Part shown: positions 33,017 through 42,368 of the stretch, one piece after another | Layout: the number at the start of each line of letters is the position of its first letter | How positions within the stretch are numbered: position 1 is the first letter of the stretch | Assembly: GCA_040772545.1 (NCBI GenBank) | Contig: JAXGXY010000001.1 | Location: forward strand, 930,001 to 994,000 | Source: UBA1431 sp002329665 | GTDB lineage: Bacteria; Bacillota; Clostridia; Christensenellales; UBA1431 | Direction of reading: 5' to 3' | Length of the DNA: 64,000 nt | The notes under the pieces: generated by a model | Seen by the model: the letters and a program-made list of their open reading frames with translations, nothing else | Told to the model about the DNA's origin: nothing | Database searches by the model: none | Position numbers and translations under genes: made by a program

Positions 33017-35188
33017 ATGGTTGGCATGGAAACCGTAGACGCGTTCATCGAAAAAGTCAGTGCGATATACGGAGAAGACCAGGCGGCCTCGATCGGCAGG
33101 GCGGTGGATTTCGGCATGCAGGCGCACAGGGAGCAGTTCCGGCACTCGGGCGAGCCCTACATCACGCATCCGTGCCACGTCGCCGAGATCCTCATCGACC
33201 TGGGGATGGACGCAGACACGATCACGGCGGCCGTGCTCCACGACGTCCTCGAAGACACGTTAGCGACCTTCGACGACGTGAAAAACATGTTCGGCGAGTC
33301 CGTCGCGAGGCTGGTGGACGGGGTGACGAAACTCTCGCGCCTCGGCTTTTTTTCGCGCGAGGAGCGGCAGGCCGAGAGCCTGAGGAAGATGTTCGTGGCC
33401 ATGGCCAACGACATCCGGGTCATCATGATCAAGCTTGCCGACCGCCTGCACAACATGCGCACCCTCCAGTACGTCGAGGCGCAAAAACAGATGCGCATCG
33501 CGAACGAGACGCTCGAAATCTATTCTCCTCTCGCCCACAGGCTGGGCATATACGCCTTCAAGGCCGAACTCGACGACCTCGCCTTCCGCTACCTCAAGCC
33601 CGAGGTCTTTTTCGAGCTCGAGAAGAAGGTGAAGGCGGTGCGCGCGTCCCAGGATCAGCAGATGCACGAGGTCATGAACGTCATCCGCGAAAGGCTCGAG
33701 CAGGTCAGCATCAAGGCCGATTTCGAGGGCCGGCCTAAAACGATCTACAGCATCTACAAGAAGATGGTCGCGCAGGAAAAACCGTTCGAGGAGATCTACG
33801 ATCTCACGGCCATGCGGGTGATCGTCGAGTCCGTGAAAGACTGCTACACGGTGCTCGGGATCATCCACACGCTCTGGAAGCCGCTTCCCGGCCGTTTCAA
33901 GGACTATATCGCCGTGCCCAGCCAGAACATGTACCAGTCGCTCCACACGACCTGCCTGGGCGCGGGCGGCGTCCCTTTCGAGGTGCAGATACGGACCTAC
34001 GACATGCACCGTACGGCGGAGTACGGCATCGCGGCGCACTGGAAGTACAAGGAGAAGCGCAAAGGCGAGAGCGATCTCGATTCGAAACTGGCCTGGCTGA
34101 GGCAGCTCCTCGAGTGGCAGAGCGACATGAAAGACTCGCAGGAGTTCATGGACTCTTTAAAGATCGACTTCTTCAGCGACGACGTCCTGGTGTTCACGCC
34201 CAAGGGCACCGTGGTAGACCTTGTGAAAGGCTCCACGCCCATCGACTTCGCGTTCACCATCCACACCGCGATCGGCACCAACTGCGTCGGCGCCAAGGTG
34301 AACGGACGGCTGGTCCCGCTCGATTACAAGCTCGAAACGGGGGACATCGTCGAGATCATCACGTCGAAGCACTCTGCGGGCCCGAGCCGGGACTGGCTCA
34401 ACATCGTAAAGACGTCGCAGGCGAAGACCAAGATCAAACACTGGCTCAAGAAGGAGTTCCGCGAAGAGAACATCATAAAGGGCAAGGACATGCTCGAAAA
34501 CGCCGCGAGGCGCCAGGGGTTCAGCCTGCCGCAGCTGCTCAAGACGGAATGGCTCGAACCGGTCTACAAAAAATACACGCTGGGTTCCGTGGAGGACCTT
34601 TACGCGGCCGTGGGCTACGGCGGCGTACAGACGTCGCGCGTGCTCACAAGGCTTATAGAGGAATACAGGAAAGAGAACAAAATAGAGATCGAGCAGGCCC
34701 GCGTCGGGCCGTTAGCCGCCAGGCGGCCCAAGCGGCCCATCGACCACGGCGTGCTGGTCAAGGGCGAACCGGACATCATGGTCCGTTTTGCGAAGTGCTG
34801 TACCCCGCTGCCCGGGGACGACATCGTCGGCTATATCACGCGCGGGCGGGGCGTGTCCGTCCACCAGAGGGACTGCGTGAACCTGAAGGACCTGGAGGAT
34901 TTCGAAAACAGGCGGGTCGAGGTGACCTGGGCCAACGAGAACAACCGCGCGTACCTCGCGGAGATACAGGTGATGGCGCAGGACCGCGCGGGCCTGTTGA
35001 TGGAAATCTCGCAGCTGCTTAACAACATGAACCTCAGCGCGCTCTCGGTGAACGCGCGGGTCACGAAGAACAAGACCGCCTTCATCAACTTCTCGGTCGA
35101 GATCAACGATACGCAGATGCTGGACAAAATCATCAAGCAGATACGCAACCTCCCCGACGTGACCAGGGTATTCAGGTCGCACGCGTAA
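33017..35188 (+). CDS. Bifunctional (p)ppGpp synthetase/hydrolase
   Basis: About 723 aa, RelA/SpoT long form. HD hydrolase domain with HREQFRHSGEPYITHPCHVA and intact VLHDVLEDT; synthetase domain with DFEGRPKTIYSIYKKM and EIYDLTAMRVIV; TGS domain starting DDVLVFTPKGTVVDL; zinc/CC region RFAKCCTPLPGDDIVGYI; C-terminal ACT domain. Both catalytic sites look functional, as in the single housekeeping enzyme of Firmicutes. ATGs at 33017 and 33026 and a TTG at 32987 are possible starts, none with a strong ribosome site. Confidence 0.96.
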   Translation: MVGMETVDAFIEKVSAIYGEDQAASIGRAVDFGMQAHREQFRHSGEPYITHPCHVAEILIDLGMDADTITAAVLHDVLEDTLATFDDVKNMFGESVARLVDGVTKLSRLGFFSREERQAESLRKMFVAMANDIRVIMIKLADRLHNMRTLQYVEAQKQMRIANETLEIYSPLAHRLGIYAFKAELDDLAFRYLKPEVFFELEKKVKAVRASQDQQMHEVMNVIRERLEQVSIKADFEGRPKTIYSIYKKMVAQEKPFEEIYDLTAMRVIVESVKDCYTVLGIIHTLWKPLPGRFKDYIAVPSQNMYQSLHTTCLGAGGVPFEVQIRTYDMHRTAEYGIAAHWKYKEKRKGESDLDSKLAWLRQLLEWQSDMKDSQEFMDSLKIDFFSDDVLVFTPKGTVVDLVKGSTPIDFAFTIHTAIGTNCVGAKVNGRLVPLDYKLETGDIVEIITSKHSAGPSRDWLNIVKTSQAKTKIKHWLKKEFREENIIKGKDMLENAARRQGFSLPQLLKTEWLEPVYKKYTLGSVEDLYAAVGYGGVQTSRVLTRLIEEYRKENKIEIEQARVGPLAARRPKRPIDHGVLVKGEPDIMVRFAKCCTPLPGDDIVGYITRGRGVSVHQRDCVNLKDLEDFENRRVEVTWANENNRAYLAEIQVMAQDRAGLLMEISQLLNNMNLSALSVNARVTKNKTAFINFSVEINDTQMLDKIIKQIRNLPDVTRVFRSHA

Positions 35189-35215
35189 GGGAAGGCTCAA
35201 GGAGAGAAAAGGCTA

Positions 35216-35665
35216 ATGCGGTGTGTGATACAGCGCGTCAGAAGCGCTAAAGTGCATACGGGGAGCGAAGAACTGGCCGCCATCCAAACGGGACTGCTGG
35301 TTTTTCTGGGCGTCGAGGCAAAGGACGGGGAAAAGGACGCGGCCTATCTGGCCGGTAAGATCGCGAACCTTCGCGTTTTTCCGGACGCCGGGGGGCTGAT
35401 GAACCTTTCTGTGGCCGACGTGAACGGCGAAATACTGCTCGTATCCGAGTTCACGCTGCTGGGCGACTGCAAAAAAGGCAACCGGCCGAGCTTCACGCGG
35501 GCGGCAGTACCAGAACACGCGAACGCCCTGTACGAACGGCTCGCGCGGATACTGAAGGAAGCGGGCCTTCGGGTGCAGACGGGGCGTTTCAGGGCGGAAA
35601 TGGACGTTTCGCTGGTCAACCACGGGCCCGTGACGATCCTCATCGACAGCAGGAAGGCTTTCTAG
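35216..35665 (+). CDS. dtd: D-aminoacyl-tRNA deacylase
   Basis: A 149-aa enzyme that removes D-amino acids (and mischarged glycine) from tRNA. MRCVIQRVRSAKV at the start, the catalytic SEFTLLGDCKKGNRPSF, and the Gly-cisPro-type NHGPVTILID near the C-terminus are all present. AAGGAGAG precedes the ATG. Position directly after rsh is the usual Firmicutes arrangement. Confidence 0.97.
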   Translation: MRCVIQRVRSAKVHTGSEELAAIQTGLLVFLGVEAKDGEKDAAYLAGKIANLRVFPDAGGLMNLSVADVNGEILLVSEFTLLGDCKKGNRPSFTRAAVPEHANALYERLARILKEAGLRVQTGRFRAEMDVSLVNHGPVTILIDSRKAF

Positions 35666-35678
35666 CGGAGGCGCGCTT

Positions 35679-36314
35679 ATGGAAATAGAAACGTTAAGCA
35701 CCGGCCTGATCGGTGCCAACACCTACATAGTCTGGACGAAGGGAGACGAAAGCTGTATCGTCATCGACCCCGGCGGTTCGCCGGAGATCGTCGGGGAACG
35801 CCTGCGCAAACTCGGCCTGAAGCCGGAGGTTATCGTGCTCACGCACGGGCACTTCGACCACATAGGCGGCGTGAAGCGCCTCAGGGAACAGTTCGGCGCG
35901 AAGGTCCTGATCCACGAGCGGGACGCTAAGATGCTCACGTCTGCCAGGGAGAACCTCTCGCGCTATTTCGGGCTCGAATGCATGCAGGCGCCGCCCGACG
36001 GCCTGCTGCAAGAGGGGCAGGCGATTTGTTCGGGGCAGACAGAACTCAAAGTGCTGCACACGCCCGGCCATTCCCCGGGCGGCGTCTGCCTGACAGGCGG
36101 CGGGGCGGTGTTTACCGGGGACACCCTGTTCAGGGGCGGGGTGGGCCGAACGGATTTCCCCGGCGGCGACAGCGCAAGGCTGCTAGCGTCCATCAAGGAA
36201 AAGCTCCTCCCCCTGCCCGACGAAACGCGCGTCTATCCGGGCCACGGCGGCGCGTCCGACATCGGGTACGAGCGGACGCACAACGCTTTTCTAAGGCGGG
36301 AGGACAGGCCTTGA
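35679..36314 (+). CDS. Metallo-beta-lactamase-fold hydrolase (glyoxalase II-like)
   Basis: A 211-aa single-domain MBL hydrolase. Metal ligands are in THGHFDHIGG (55-64), HTPGHSPGG, FTGDTLF and YPGHGG. It resembles the YqgX group of small glyoxalase II-like enzymes that often follow dtd. The C-terminal substrate-binding domain of true hydroxyacylglutathione hydrolase is absent, so the substrate is unknown. The hemZ TTG overlaps its stop by four bases. Confidence 0.9.
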   Translation: MEIETLSTGLIGANTYIVWTKGDESCIVIDPGGSPEIVGERLRKLGLKPEVIVLTHGHFDHIGGVKRLREQFGAKVLIHERDAKMLTSARENLSRYFGLECMQAPPDGLLQEGQAICSGQTELKVLHTPGHSPGGVCLTGGGAVFTGDTLFRGGVGRTDFPGGDSARLLASIKEKLLPLPDETRVYPGHGGASDIGYERTHNAFLRREDRP

Positions 36315-37816
36315 AAACGTTTGTTTATACAGGCGATCAGGCCTTTTTTAACGACGTCTGCGAGATCGTCCGCATGTTCACCGGCCCCGCCGCGATCGCT
36401 TTGCTGCCCGCGCCAAGACCGGCCGCTGAGCCGTTTTCCGCGTCCGTGCTGCTCGGGCACCGGTACGCAGGCGGCGCCTTCGTCGACGAGGCGCAGGTCG
36501 TTATCGCCGACGGGAAGGGGAACGTAGCCCGGCGCGTGCGCCACCGCTGCGTTGAACCCTATGCCGGAGAGAGCGCGCTGGCGTTCAGGCGTTTTAGCAA
36601 GCGCGCGGCCAAGAACGCCGTCTACGTCTGCATGCAGAAGGCCTTCCCGACGCGCCTGCCGTGGGGATCGCTCACGGGTATCCGGCCCACGCGCCTGGTC
36701 AGGGAGATGTACGCGCGGGGCCTCGGCGAAACGGAGGCGGCGCGCGCGCTCGAGCGGGAGTTCTTCCTGGAGCCACAGAAAGCGCGCCTGCTCGTTAAGA
36801 CGGTGTCCAACCAGCGCGGCGTGCTGGCCACGCAGGGAGGGCGCGACCTCAATGTGTATATCGCCATCCCGTTCTGCGTCACCCGCTGCGTGTACTGCTC
36901 CTTCCCGTCCTACGCGCTCGGGCGGCACGAAGCCGACGTAGAACCGTACCTTGACGCGCTGCACGAGGAGATCGAAAGCGCGGGCAGATGCGCCGGAGAA
37001 AACGGCTGGAAACCGCGCTGCCTGTACGTGGGCGGGGGTACGCCCACGTCGATCCCGGCGGCGGCGCTCTCGTCGGTGGTGGAGCACGCGCTCAGCGCGT
37101 TCGGGGATTTTATGGAGATCACCGTCGAGGCGGGGCGGCCGGACACGCTCGACGACGCCAGGCTTTTTGCGCTACGTTCGCTGGGCGTGCACCGCATCAG
37201 CATCAACCCGCAGACGATGAACGCAAAAACGCTGCGGGCCGTCGGGCGCAACCACACGCCCGAAGACACGGTGCGCGCGTTCGGGCGCGCGCGGGAGGCC
37301 GGGTTCGGTTTTATAAACATGGACCTGATCCTCGGGCTGCCGGGGGAGGGCGTTAAGGAAGCGGAGCATACGCTTCGGGAGGCACTGCGCCTCAGGCCGG
37401 AAAACCTGACGGTGCATACGCTCGCGCTCAAACGCGCGTCCGCGCTGATGCAAAACAGGGTGGATTACGCGCTGCCCGACGCTGTTGCCGTGTCCGAAAT
37501 GGTCGATCTTTCCCGGCGCATGGCGGCGGAAAACGGCTACGCCCCCTACTACCTCTACAGGCAGAAGTACATGACCGGCAATTTCGAGAACGTCGGGTAC
37601 TGCCTTAAGGGCTTTCCCTGCGCGTACAACGTCGATATCATGGAGGAGACGACCAGCAACATGGCCCTGGGGGCGGGCGCCATCTCCAAACGCGTGTTCG
37701 ACGCCCAGAGGCGCATCGAACGCCTGCCCAATCCGAAATCCCTCCGGCACTATATCGACAATATCGGCGGGCACATAACCAAAAAGGAGGCTTTCTTCGC
37801 GCGGGCGGACGATTGA
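36311..37816 (+). CDS. hemZ: HemZ, oxygen-independent coproporphyrinogen III dehydrogenase family
   Basis: A 501-aa radical SAM protein. The N-terminal part (about 1-165) is specific to HemZ. The core has IPFCVTRCVYCSFPSY (CxxxCxxC for the [4Fe-4S] cluster), YVGGGTPTSIPA, and ISINPQTMNAKTLRAVGRNHT. Start TTG 36311 has GGGAGG 7 bases upstream; frames further up are in the MBL gene. No other heme genes are nearby, and many anaerobes carry HemZ without a complete pathway, so its substrate here is uncertain. Confidence 0.92.
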   Translation: MKTFVYTGDQAFFNDVCEIVRMFTGPAAIALLPAPRPAAEPFSASVLLGHRYAGGAFVDEAQVVIADGKGNVARRVRHRCVEPYAGESALAFRRFSKRAAKNAVYVCMQKAFPTRLPWGSLTGIRPTRLVREMYARGLGETEAARALEREFFLEPQKARLLVKTVSNQRGVLATQGGRDLNVYIAIPFCVTRCVYCSFPSYALGRHEADVEPYLDALHEEIESAGRCAGENGWKPRCLYVGGGTPTSIPAAALSSVVEHALSAFGDFMEITVEAGRPDTLDDARLFALRSLGVHRISINPQTMNAKTLRAVGRNHTPEDTVRAFGRAREAGFGFINMDLILGLPGEGVKEAEHTLREALRLRPENLTVHTLALKRASALMQNRVDYALPDAVAVSEMVDLSRRMAAENGYAPYYLYRQKYMTGNFENVGYCLKGFPCAYNVDIMEETTSNMALGAGAISKRVFDAQRRIERLPNPKSLRHYIDNIGGHITKKEAFFARADD

Positions 37817-37841
37817 CAGGACTTCCGGCTTTGCATATAAT
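37813..37841 (+). promoter_or_regulatory. Sigma-A promoter of the T-box-hisS operon
   Basis: Perfect TTGACA (37813-37818), 17-base spacer, perfect TATAAT (37836-37841). The TGA of hemZ (37814-37816) lies inside the -35 hexamer. Confidence 0.9.
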
Positions 37842-37847
37842 TTACTA

Positions 37848-38074
37848 AAAGCGATGACGGGAAGACCGCTATAAAAAGAAGCCGGACAAGGGAGCGCGCG
37901 CCCCGACTGAGAGCGTGCGCGCGGCCAAAAAAGCGGTATGACGCCCCCGAGCCGCCATACGGACGCATGCCGGCGTTACAGGCATTTGGAGTGGAGCGGG
38001 CGAATCCGCCGGCTCAACGAGGGTGGCACCACGGAATATGCTTTCGTCCCTTGGAGGATGGGGCATTTTTATAT
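37848..38074 (+). promoter_or_regulatory. T-box leader controlling hisS-aspS
   Basis: Leader of about 230 bases. It begins GCGATGACGGGAAGACCGCT, a kink-turn/Stem I start, with ACCGCT pairing to AGCGGT about 75 bases on. The T-box AGGGTGGCACCACGG lies at 38020-38034. A terminator hairpin with TCGTCC/GGATGG and a T-run follows (about 38046-38072). Uncharged tRNA, presumably tRNA(His), should favour the antiterminator and let transcription into hisS. The specifier codon could not be placed with confidence. Confidence 0.88.
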
Positions 38075-38091
38075 TTAGGAGGAATGGCGAT

Positions 38092-39363
38092 TTGAAATTC
38101 ACAGCGCCGCGGGGCACGCGGGACATGCTTCCCGCTGACAGCCGCAGGTGGCACGCCGTGGAGGACGAGGTCCGGCGGCTGTGCGCGCTTTACGGGTTCC
38201 ATGAGATACGCACGCCCGTCTTCGAGCATACGGAGCTGTTTCTGCGCGGGGTCGGAGACACGACCGACATCGTGCAGAAGGAGATGTACACGTTCACGGA
38301 CAAGGGCGGGCGCAGCGTCACCCTGAAGCCCGAGGGCACGGCGGGCGTCGTGCGCAGCTTCATCGAAAACGGCCTGTACAACGACCCGCAGCCGACCAAG
38401 CTGTACTACCTTTCGCCGGTGTTCCGCTACGAGAGCCCGCAGGCCGGGCGGCTGAGGCAGCACCACCAGTTCGGGGTAGAGACGTTCGGCGCGCCGGAGG
38501 CTTCGGCGGATGCCGAGGTCATTTCGCTGGCCCTCGCGCTGTTTTCGCGCCTCGGGATCGGCCAACTCTCCCTGCGTATCAACAGCATCGGGTGCCCCGA
38601 ATGCAGGCCGTCGTACCAGCAGGCCCTGCGGGAGTTTTTGAAGGAGCGGCTGCCGCGCCTCTGCAACGATTGCCGGCAGCGGTTCGGGACCAACCCGCTG
38701 CGCATCCTCGACTGCAAGGAGGAAGCGTGCATTCGGGAGATCGAGGGGCATCCGGTGATGCTTAACCACCTGTGCGAAGGGTGCGAGAAGCATTTCGAGG
38801 CGCTCAGGGCCCACCTTGGCGCGCTGGGGGCGGCCTATACCGTCGACACCGGGATCGTGCGCGGGCTGGACTATTACACGAAGACGGTCTTCGAGATCGT
38901 CTCCGACGCTATAGGCTCGCAGGGGACGGTGTGCGGCGGCGGCCGGTACGACCGGCTGATCGAGGAGTGCGGCGGCCCGCCGATGCCCGGGGTCGGGTTC
39001 GGCCTGGGCATGGAGCGCCTGCTGATGGTGATGGAGAACCAGGGCATAGCTGCGCCGGAAGAAAACAAGACGCAGGTGTTCATAGGCGCGCTGGGAGACG
39101 CCGCGCGCGCACGCGCGCTGGAACTCGTTAACCGGCTGCGCGATCAGGGCATACGCGCCGACACGGACCACGTGGGCAGGAGCGCGAAAGCGCAGTTCAA
39201 ATACATGGACAAGGCCGGCTGCGAGCTGGCCGTGATGCTGGGCGACCAGGAACTTTGTAGCGGCCGCGCGGTCATAAAGGACCTCCGCGGCGACCGCGCG
39301 GAAGGCTGCGCCTTAGAGGAACTGGCGCCGGCAATAAGTCGAATGCTGAAACGGAACGGATAA
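38092..39363 (+). CDS. hisS: Histidyl-tRNA synthetase
   Basis: A 423-aa class II synthetase. It starts KFTAPRGTRDMLP; motif 2 lies in FRYESPQAGRLRQHHQFG, the His-specific motifs are VRGLDYYTKTVFE and GGGRYDRL, and motif 3 is GFGLGMERLL. A C-terminal anticodon-binding domain starts near TQVFIGALG. TTG 38092 is used, with AGGAGG 9 bases upstream. An ATG at 38023 lies inside the T-box and is rejected. First gene of a run hisS-aspS-tcdA. Confidence 0.97.
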   Translation: MKFTAPRGTRDMLPADSRRWHAVEDEVRRLCALYGFHEIRTPVFEHTELFLRGVGDTTDIVQKEMYTFTDKGGRSVTLKPEGTAGVVRSFIENGLYNDPQPTKLYYLSPVFRYESPQAGRLRQHHQFGVETFGAPEASADAEVISLALALFSRLGIGQLSLRINSIGCPECRPSYQQALREFLKERLPRLCNDCRQRFGTNPLRILDCKEEACIREIEGHPVMLNHLCEGCEKHFEALRAHLGALGAAYTVDTGIVRGLDYYTKTVFEIVSDAIGSQGTVCGGGRYDRLIEECGGPPMPGVGFGLGMERLLMVMENQGIAAPEENKTQVFIGALGDAARARALELVNRLRDQGIRADTDHVGRSAKAQFKYMDKAGCELAVMLGDQELCSGRAVIKDLRGDRAEGCALEELAPAISRMLKRNG

Positions 39364-39376
39364 AGGAGCAATGCAG

Positions 39377-41170
39377 ATGGCAGACTTTCTGGAGGGCTGG
39401 AAGAGGACGCATATGTGCGGCGAGCTGAGCGCCAATGATGTAGGCGAAAGCGCCGTCGTGATGGGATGGGTCCAGACGCGCAGGAACCTCGGGTCCCTGC
39501 TTTTCATCGACCTTCGCGACCGCACGGGCGTCGTGCAGGTGGTCTTCGACGAGTCGGAGGACGGGGAACTGTTCGACAGGGCGGAGTCGGTGCGGAACGA
39601 ATTCGTGCTGGCCGTAGCGGGCAAAGTAGTAAAAAGGAGCGAGGACACCGTCAACCCCAAAATCGCCACGGGGCACGTCGAGGTGCGTGCGCAGGGGCTG
39701 AAGGTGCTCAACCGCTCGCAGACGCCGCCTTTCGAGATCGAGGACGACATCAGGACGCAGGAGAGCGTCCGCCTCAGATACAGGTACTTAGACCTTCGCC
39801 GGCCGTGCATGCTTAATAACCTCGTGTCGAGGCACCGCGCCGCGAAAATAGTGCGCGATTTCATGGACGAGCGCGGGTTTTACGAGATCGAAACGCCCAT
39901 GCTCACCAAGAGCACGCCGGAGGGCGCGCGCGACTACCTCGTGCCCAGCCGCGTGCATCCGGGGGAGTTCTACGCGCTGCCCCAGTCCCCGCAGCTGTTG
40001 AAGCAGCTTTTGATGGTTTCCGGCTTCGACAGGTACTTCCAGATCGTGAGGTGTTTCAGGGACGAGGACCTGCGCGCCGACCGCCAGCCCGAGTTCACGC
40101 AGATCGACTTCGAGATGTCGTTCGCGGCGCCGGACGACGTGATGGAAGTGACGGAAGGGCTCATAAAACGGGTGTTTAACCAGTTGCTGGACATCGACCT
40201 GCCCGAAACTTTCAAGCGCCTCTCGTACCGCGAGGCGATGGACAGGTTCGGCACGGACAGGCCTGACACCCGGTTCGGGCTCGAAATCGTGGACCTGAGC
40301 GACCTTTTAAGGGACTGCGGTTTCAAGGTGTTCGCGGACCCGATAAAAAAAGGCGGGAGCGTGCGTGCGATCAACGCCAAAGGCTGCGCAGATGTCTTTG
40401 CGCGCCGCGAGATCGACGCGCTGGTCGAATTCGTGAAAGGCTTCGGCGCGAGGGGCATGGCCTGGATCAGCATCGCGGAAGACGGCCTGAAATCGCCCAT
40501 CACCAAGTTTTTGAGCGAGGAAGAGACCGGCGCGATCGTCTCCAGGATGGGAGGGGAAACGGGCGACATCCTGTTCTTCATGGCCGACGCGGACGAGACC
40601 GTCTTCGCAGCGCTCGGGAACCTGCGCCTGGAACTCGCGAAAAAGCTGGGCCTGATCGACGAGAGGCGGTTCGATTTCCTATGGGTCACCGAGTTCCCGC
40701 TGCTGGAATACGATGCCGACGAAAAGCGGTACGTGGCCAAGCACCACCCGTTCACCGCCCCGGTGGACGAAGACGTGGAATTTCTTGAAACGGACCCCGC
40801 CCGCGTGCGCGCGAAGGCCTACGACATCGTGTTGAACGGCACTGAGCTGGGCGGCGGGTCGATCCGTATCCACACGCCAAAGCTGCAGGAGCGGATGCTG
40901 AAGGCGATCGGCTTCGACGGCGAACAGGCATGGGAGAGGTTCGGCTACCTTTTGGAGGCGCTGAAATACGGCGCGCCGCCCCACGGCGGGCTGGCGCTGG
41001 GGTTCGACAGGCTGATGATGCTCATAACGGGATCGGCTTCCATACGCGACGTGATCGCTTTTCCGAAGCTGCAGAACGCATCCTGCCCGCTCACGGGGTC
41101 GCCCACGGGCGTGGACGAGAAACAGTTGCGGGAATTGGGGATCAGGGTTAAAATGAGTGCGAAGGCATGA
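39377..41170 (+). CDS. aspS: Aspartyl-tRNA synthetase
   Basis: A 597-aa bacterial-type class II synthetase. The N-terminal OB anticodon-binding domain carries GWVQTRRNLGSLLFIDLRD; the core has QSPQLLKQLLMVSGFDRYFQ and CFRDEDLRADRQPEFTQID (motif 2). A GAD insertion occupies about 285-410, and motif 3 is GLALGFDRLMMLI. ATG 39377 is preferred over 39371, where AGGAG is too close. Whether it also charges tRNA(Asn) cannot be told. Under T-box control through hisS. Confidence 0.97.
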   Translation: MADFLEGWKRTHMCGELSANDVGESAVVMGWVQTRRNLGSLLFIDLRDRTGVVQVVFDESEDGELFDRAESVRNEFVLAVAGKVVKRSEDTVNPKIATGHVEVRAQGLKVLNRSQTPPFEIEDDIRTQESVRLRYRYLDLRRPCMLNNLVSRHRAAKIVRDFMDERGFYEIETPMLTKSTPEGARDYLVPSRVHPGEFYALPQSPQLLKQLLMVSGFDRYFQIVRCFRDEDLRADRQPEFTQIDFEMSFAAPDDVMEVTEGLIKRVFNQLLDIDLPETFKRLSYREAMDRFGTDRPDTRFGLEIVDLSDLLRDCGFKVFADPIKKGGSVRAINAKGCADVFARREIDALVEFVKGFGARGMAWISIAEDGLKSPITKFLSEEETGAIVSRMGGETGDILFFMADADETVFAALGNLRLELAKKLGLIDERRFDFLWVTEFPLLEYDADEKRYVAKHHPFTAPVDEDVEFLETDPARVRAKAYDIVLNGTELGGGSIRIHTPKLQERMLKAIGFDGEQAWERFGYLLEALKYGAPPHGGLALGFDRLMMLITGSASIRDVIAFPKLQNASCPLTGSPTGVDEKQLRELGIRVKMSAKA

Positions 41171-41176
41171 TCTTCC

Positions 41177-41866
41177 ATGTATCTTGACAGAATCCGGCGG
41201 CTCATCGGAGAGGCGGGGGTCGAGGCGCTCAAAAAAAGCCATATCGCCGTGGTAGGCGTCGGCGGCGTGGGGAGCTTTGCGGCCGAGGCGCTGGTGCGCA
41301 GCGGCGCCGGCGCGCTCACGCTCATCGACGGCGACGCCGTCGAGAAGACCAACCTCAACCGCCAGCTCCACGCGACGCAGGCAAACGTTGGCGTGCCCAA
41401 GGTGGATGCGATGCGCGGGCGCCTTATTCAGATCAACCCGGGCTGTCGCGTCACGCCCATGAGGCTGCGTTATCCACCGCAGGCGGACGGCGCTATCGAC
41501 CTTGCCCGGTTCGACTGCGTGCTGGACTGCATCGATTCGCCGCCCGACAAGGAAGCGCTGATCGTGGACTGCATAAACGCGCGGGTGCCCGTCGTATCCT
41601 GCATGGGCGCAGGCAACCGCCTGGACCCGTCCGCGTTCCGGGCAATGGACATCTACGAGACGTCCATGGATCCGCTCGCGCGCGTGATGCGCGCGAGGAT
41701 GAGAAAACGCGGCGTGAAGGCGCTCAGGGTCGTCTGTTCGCTCGAAGCCCCGCGCGTCGGCGAAAAAGGAGGGCCCACGGGGAGCGCGGCTTTCGCGACC
41801 GGCGCTGCGGGCCTTCTGATGGCCTACGAAGCGGTGGCGGGCATCGCGCTTAGCCGCAACACATAG
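41177..41866 (+). CDS. tcdA: tRNA threonylcarbamoyladenosine dehydratase
   Basis: A 229-aa E1-like (ThiF/MoeB fold) enzyme that cyclises t6A-37 of tRNA to ct6A. The nucleotide-binding motif VVGVGGVGSFAAEALVRSG, LIDGDAVEKTNLNRQ, and CIDSPPDKEALI are present. The family Cys region appears as VVSCMGAGNRLDP. Position after aspS matches B. subtilis. Just 6 bases separate it from aspS. Confidence 0.93.
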   Translation: MYLDRIRRLIGEAGVEALKKSHIAVVGVGGVGSFAAEALVRSGAGALTLIDGDAVEKTNLNRQLHATQANVGVPKVDAMRGRLIQINPGCRVTPMRLRYPPQADGAIDLARFDCVLDCIDSPPDKEALIVDCINARVPVVSCMGAGNRLDPSAFRAMDIYETSMDPLARVMRARMRKRGVKALRVVCSLEAPRVGEKGGPTGSAAFATGAAGLLMAYEAVAGIALSRNT

Positions 41867-41875
41867 GGGGCTTAC

Positions 41876-42367
41876 ATGAGAGAGATCGGCCAGGTCGTTT
41901 CGATCGACGAAGGCATGGCGCTCGTGCGTTTCGAGAGGAGTTCCGCCTGCAAGAAATGCGGGGCGTGCATGATGTCTAGGTCGCAGCAGGAAATGCTGCT
42001 CAACACCAAGAACACGCTCGGCGCGTCGGAGGGCGACTGGGTGCAGGTGGACATCGAGTCGCCGGCGCTGATCAGGGCGTCGCTCATCTCGTATATATTC
42101 CCGCTGCTGATGCTCGTTTTCGGGCTCGTGATCGGGTATTTGTTGAACGAAGCGGTGCACATACTGGCAAATTCGGAGATCGCGGCGTGCGTCCTCGGCC
42201 TGCTTTTCGTCGCGGGGGCCTATTACGGCATACGGCTGTTCGAGCCGCGGCTGAAAAAAAGCCGCGTGTACGCCCCCAGGATGGTCGCGCTCGTAGATGC
42301 GCCAAAGAGGGAAATAAAAACCTGTGAAGAAACTCAAACTATAGAAAAACCTTTCAGGGAGGATTGA
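41876..42367 (+). CDS. RseC/MucC-like positive regulator family protein
   Basis: A 163-aa membrane protein. The N-terminal RseC signature is CKKCGACMM, followed by a small beta domain and two predicted helices (LISYIFPLLMLVFGLVIGYLL and IAACVLGLLFVAGAYYGIRL). The family is linked to SoxR reduction and Rnf-type electron transfer in other bacteria; in Clostridia its role is undefined. The cysteines may bind a metal or a cluster. One base separates its stop from the trxA ATG, so redox coupling with thioredoxin is plausible. Confidence 0.85.
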   Translation: MREIGQVVSIDEGMALVRFERSSACKKCGACMMSRSQQEMLLNTKNTLGASEGDWVQVDIESPALIRASLISYIFPLLMLVFGLVIGYLLNEAVHILANSEIAACVLGLLFVAGAYYGIRLFEPRLKKSRVYAPRMVALVDAPKREIKTCEETQTIEKPFRED

Positions 42368-42368
42368 A

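Noticed and set aside
38023..38091. ATG at 38023 as the hisS start
   Set aside because: It lies inside the T-box sequence and would translate the terminator; TTG 38092 has a strong ribosome site and the family N-terminus.
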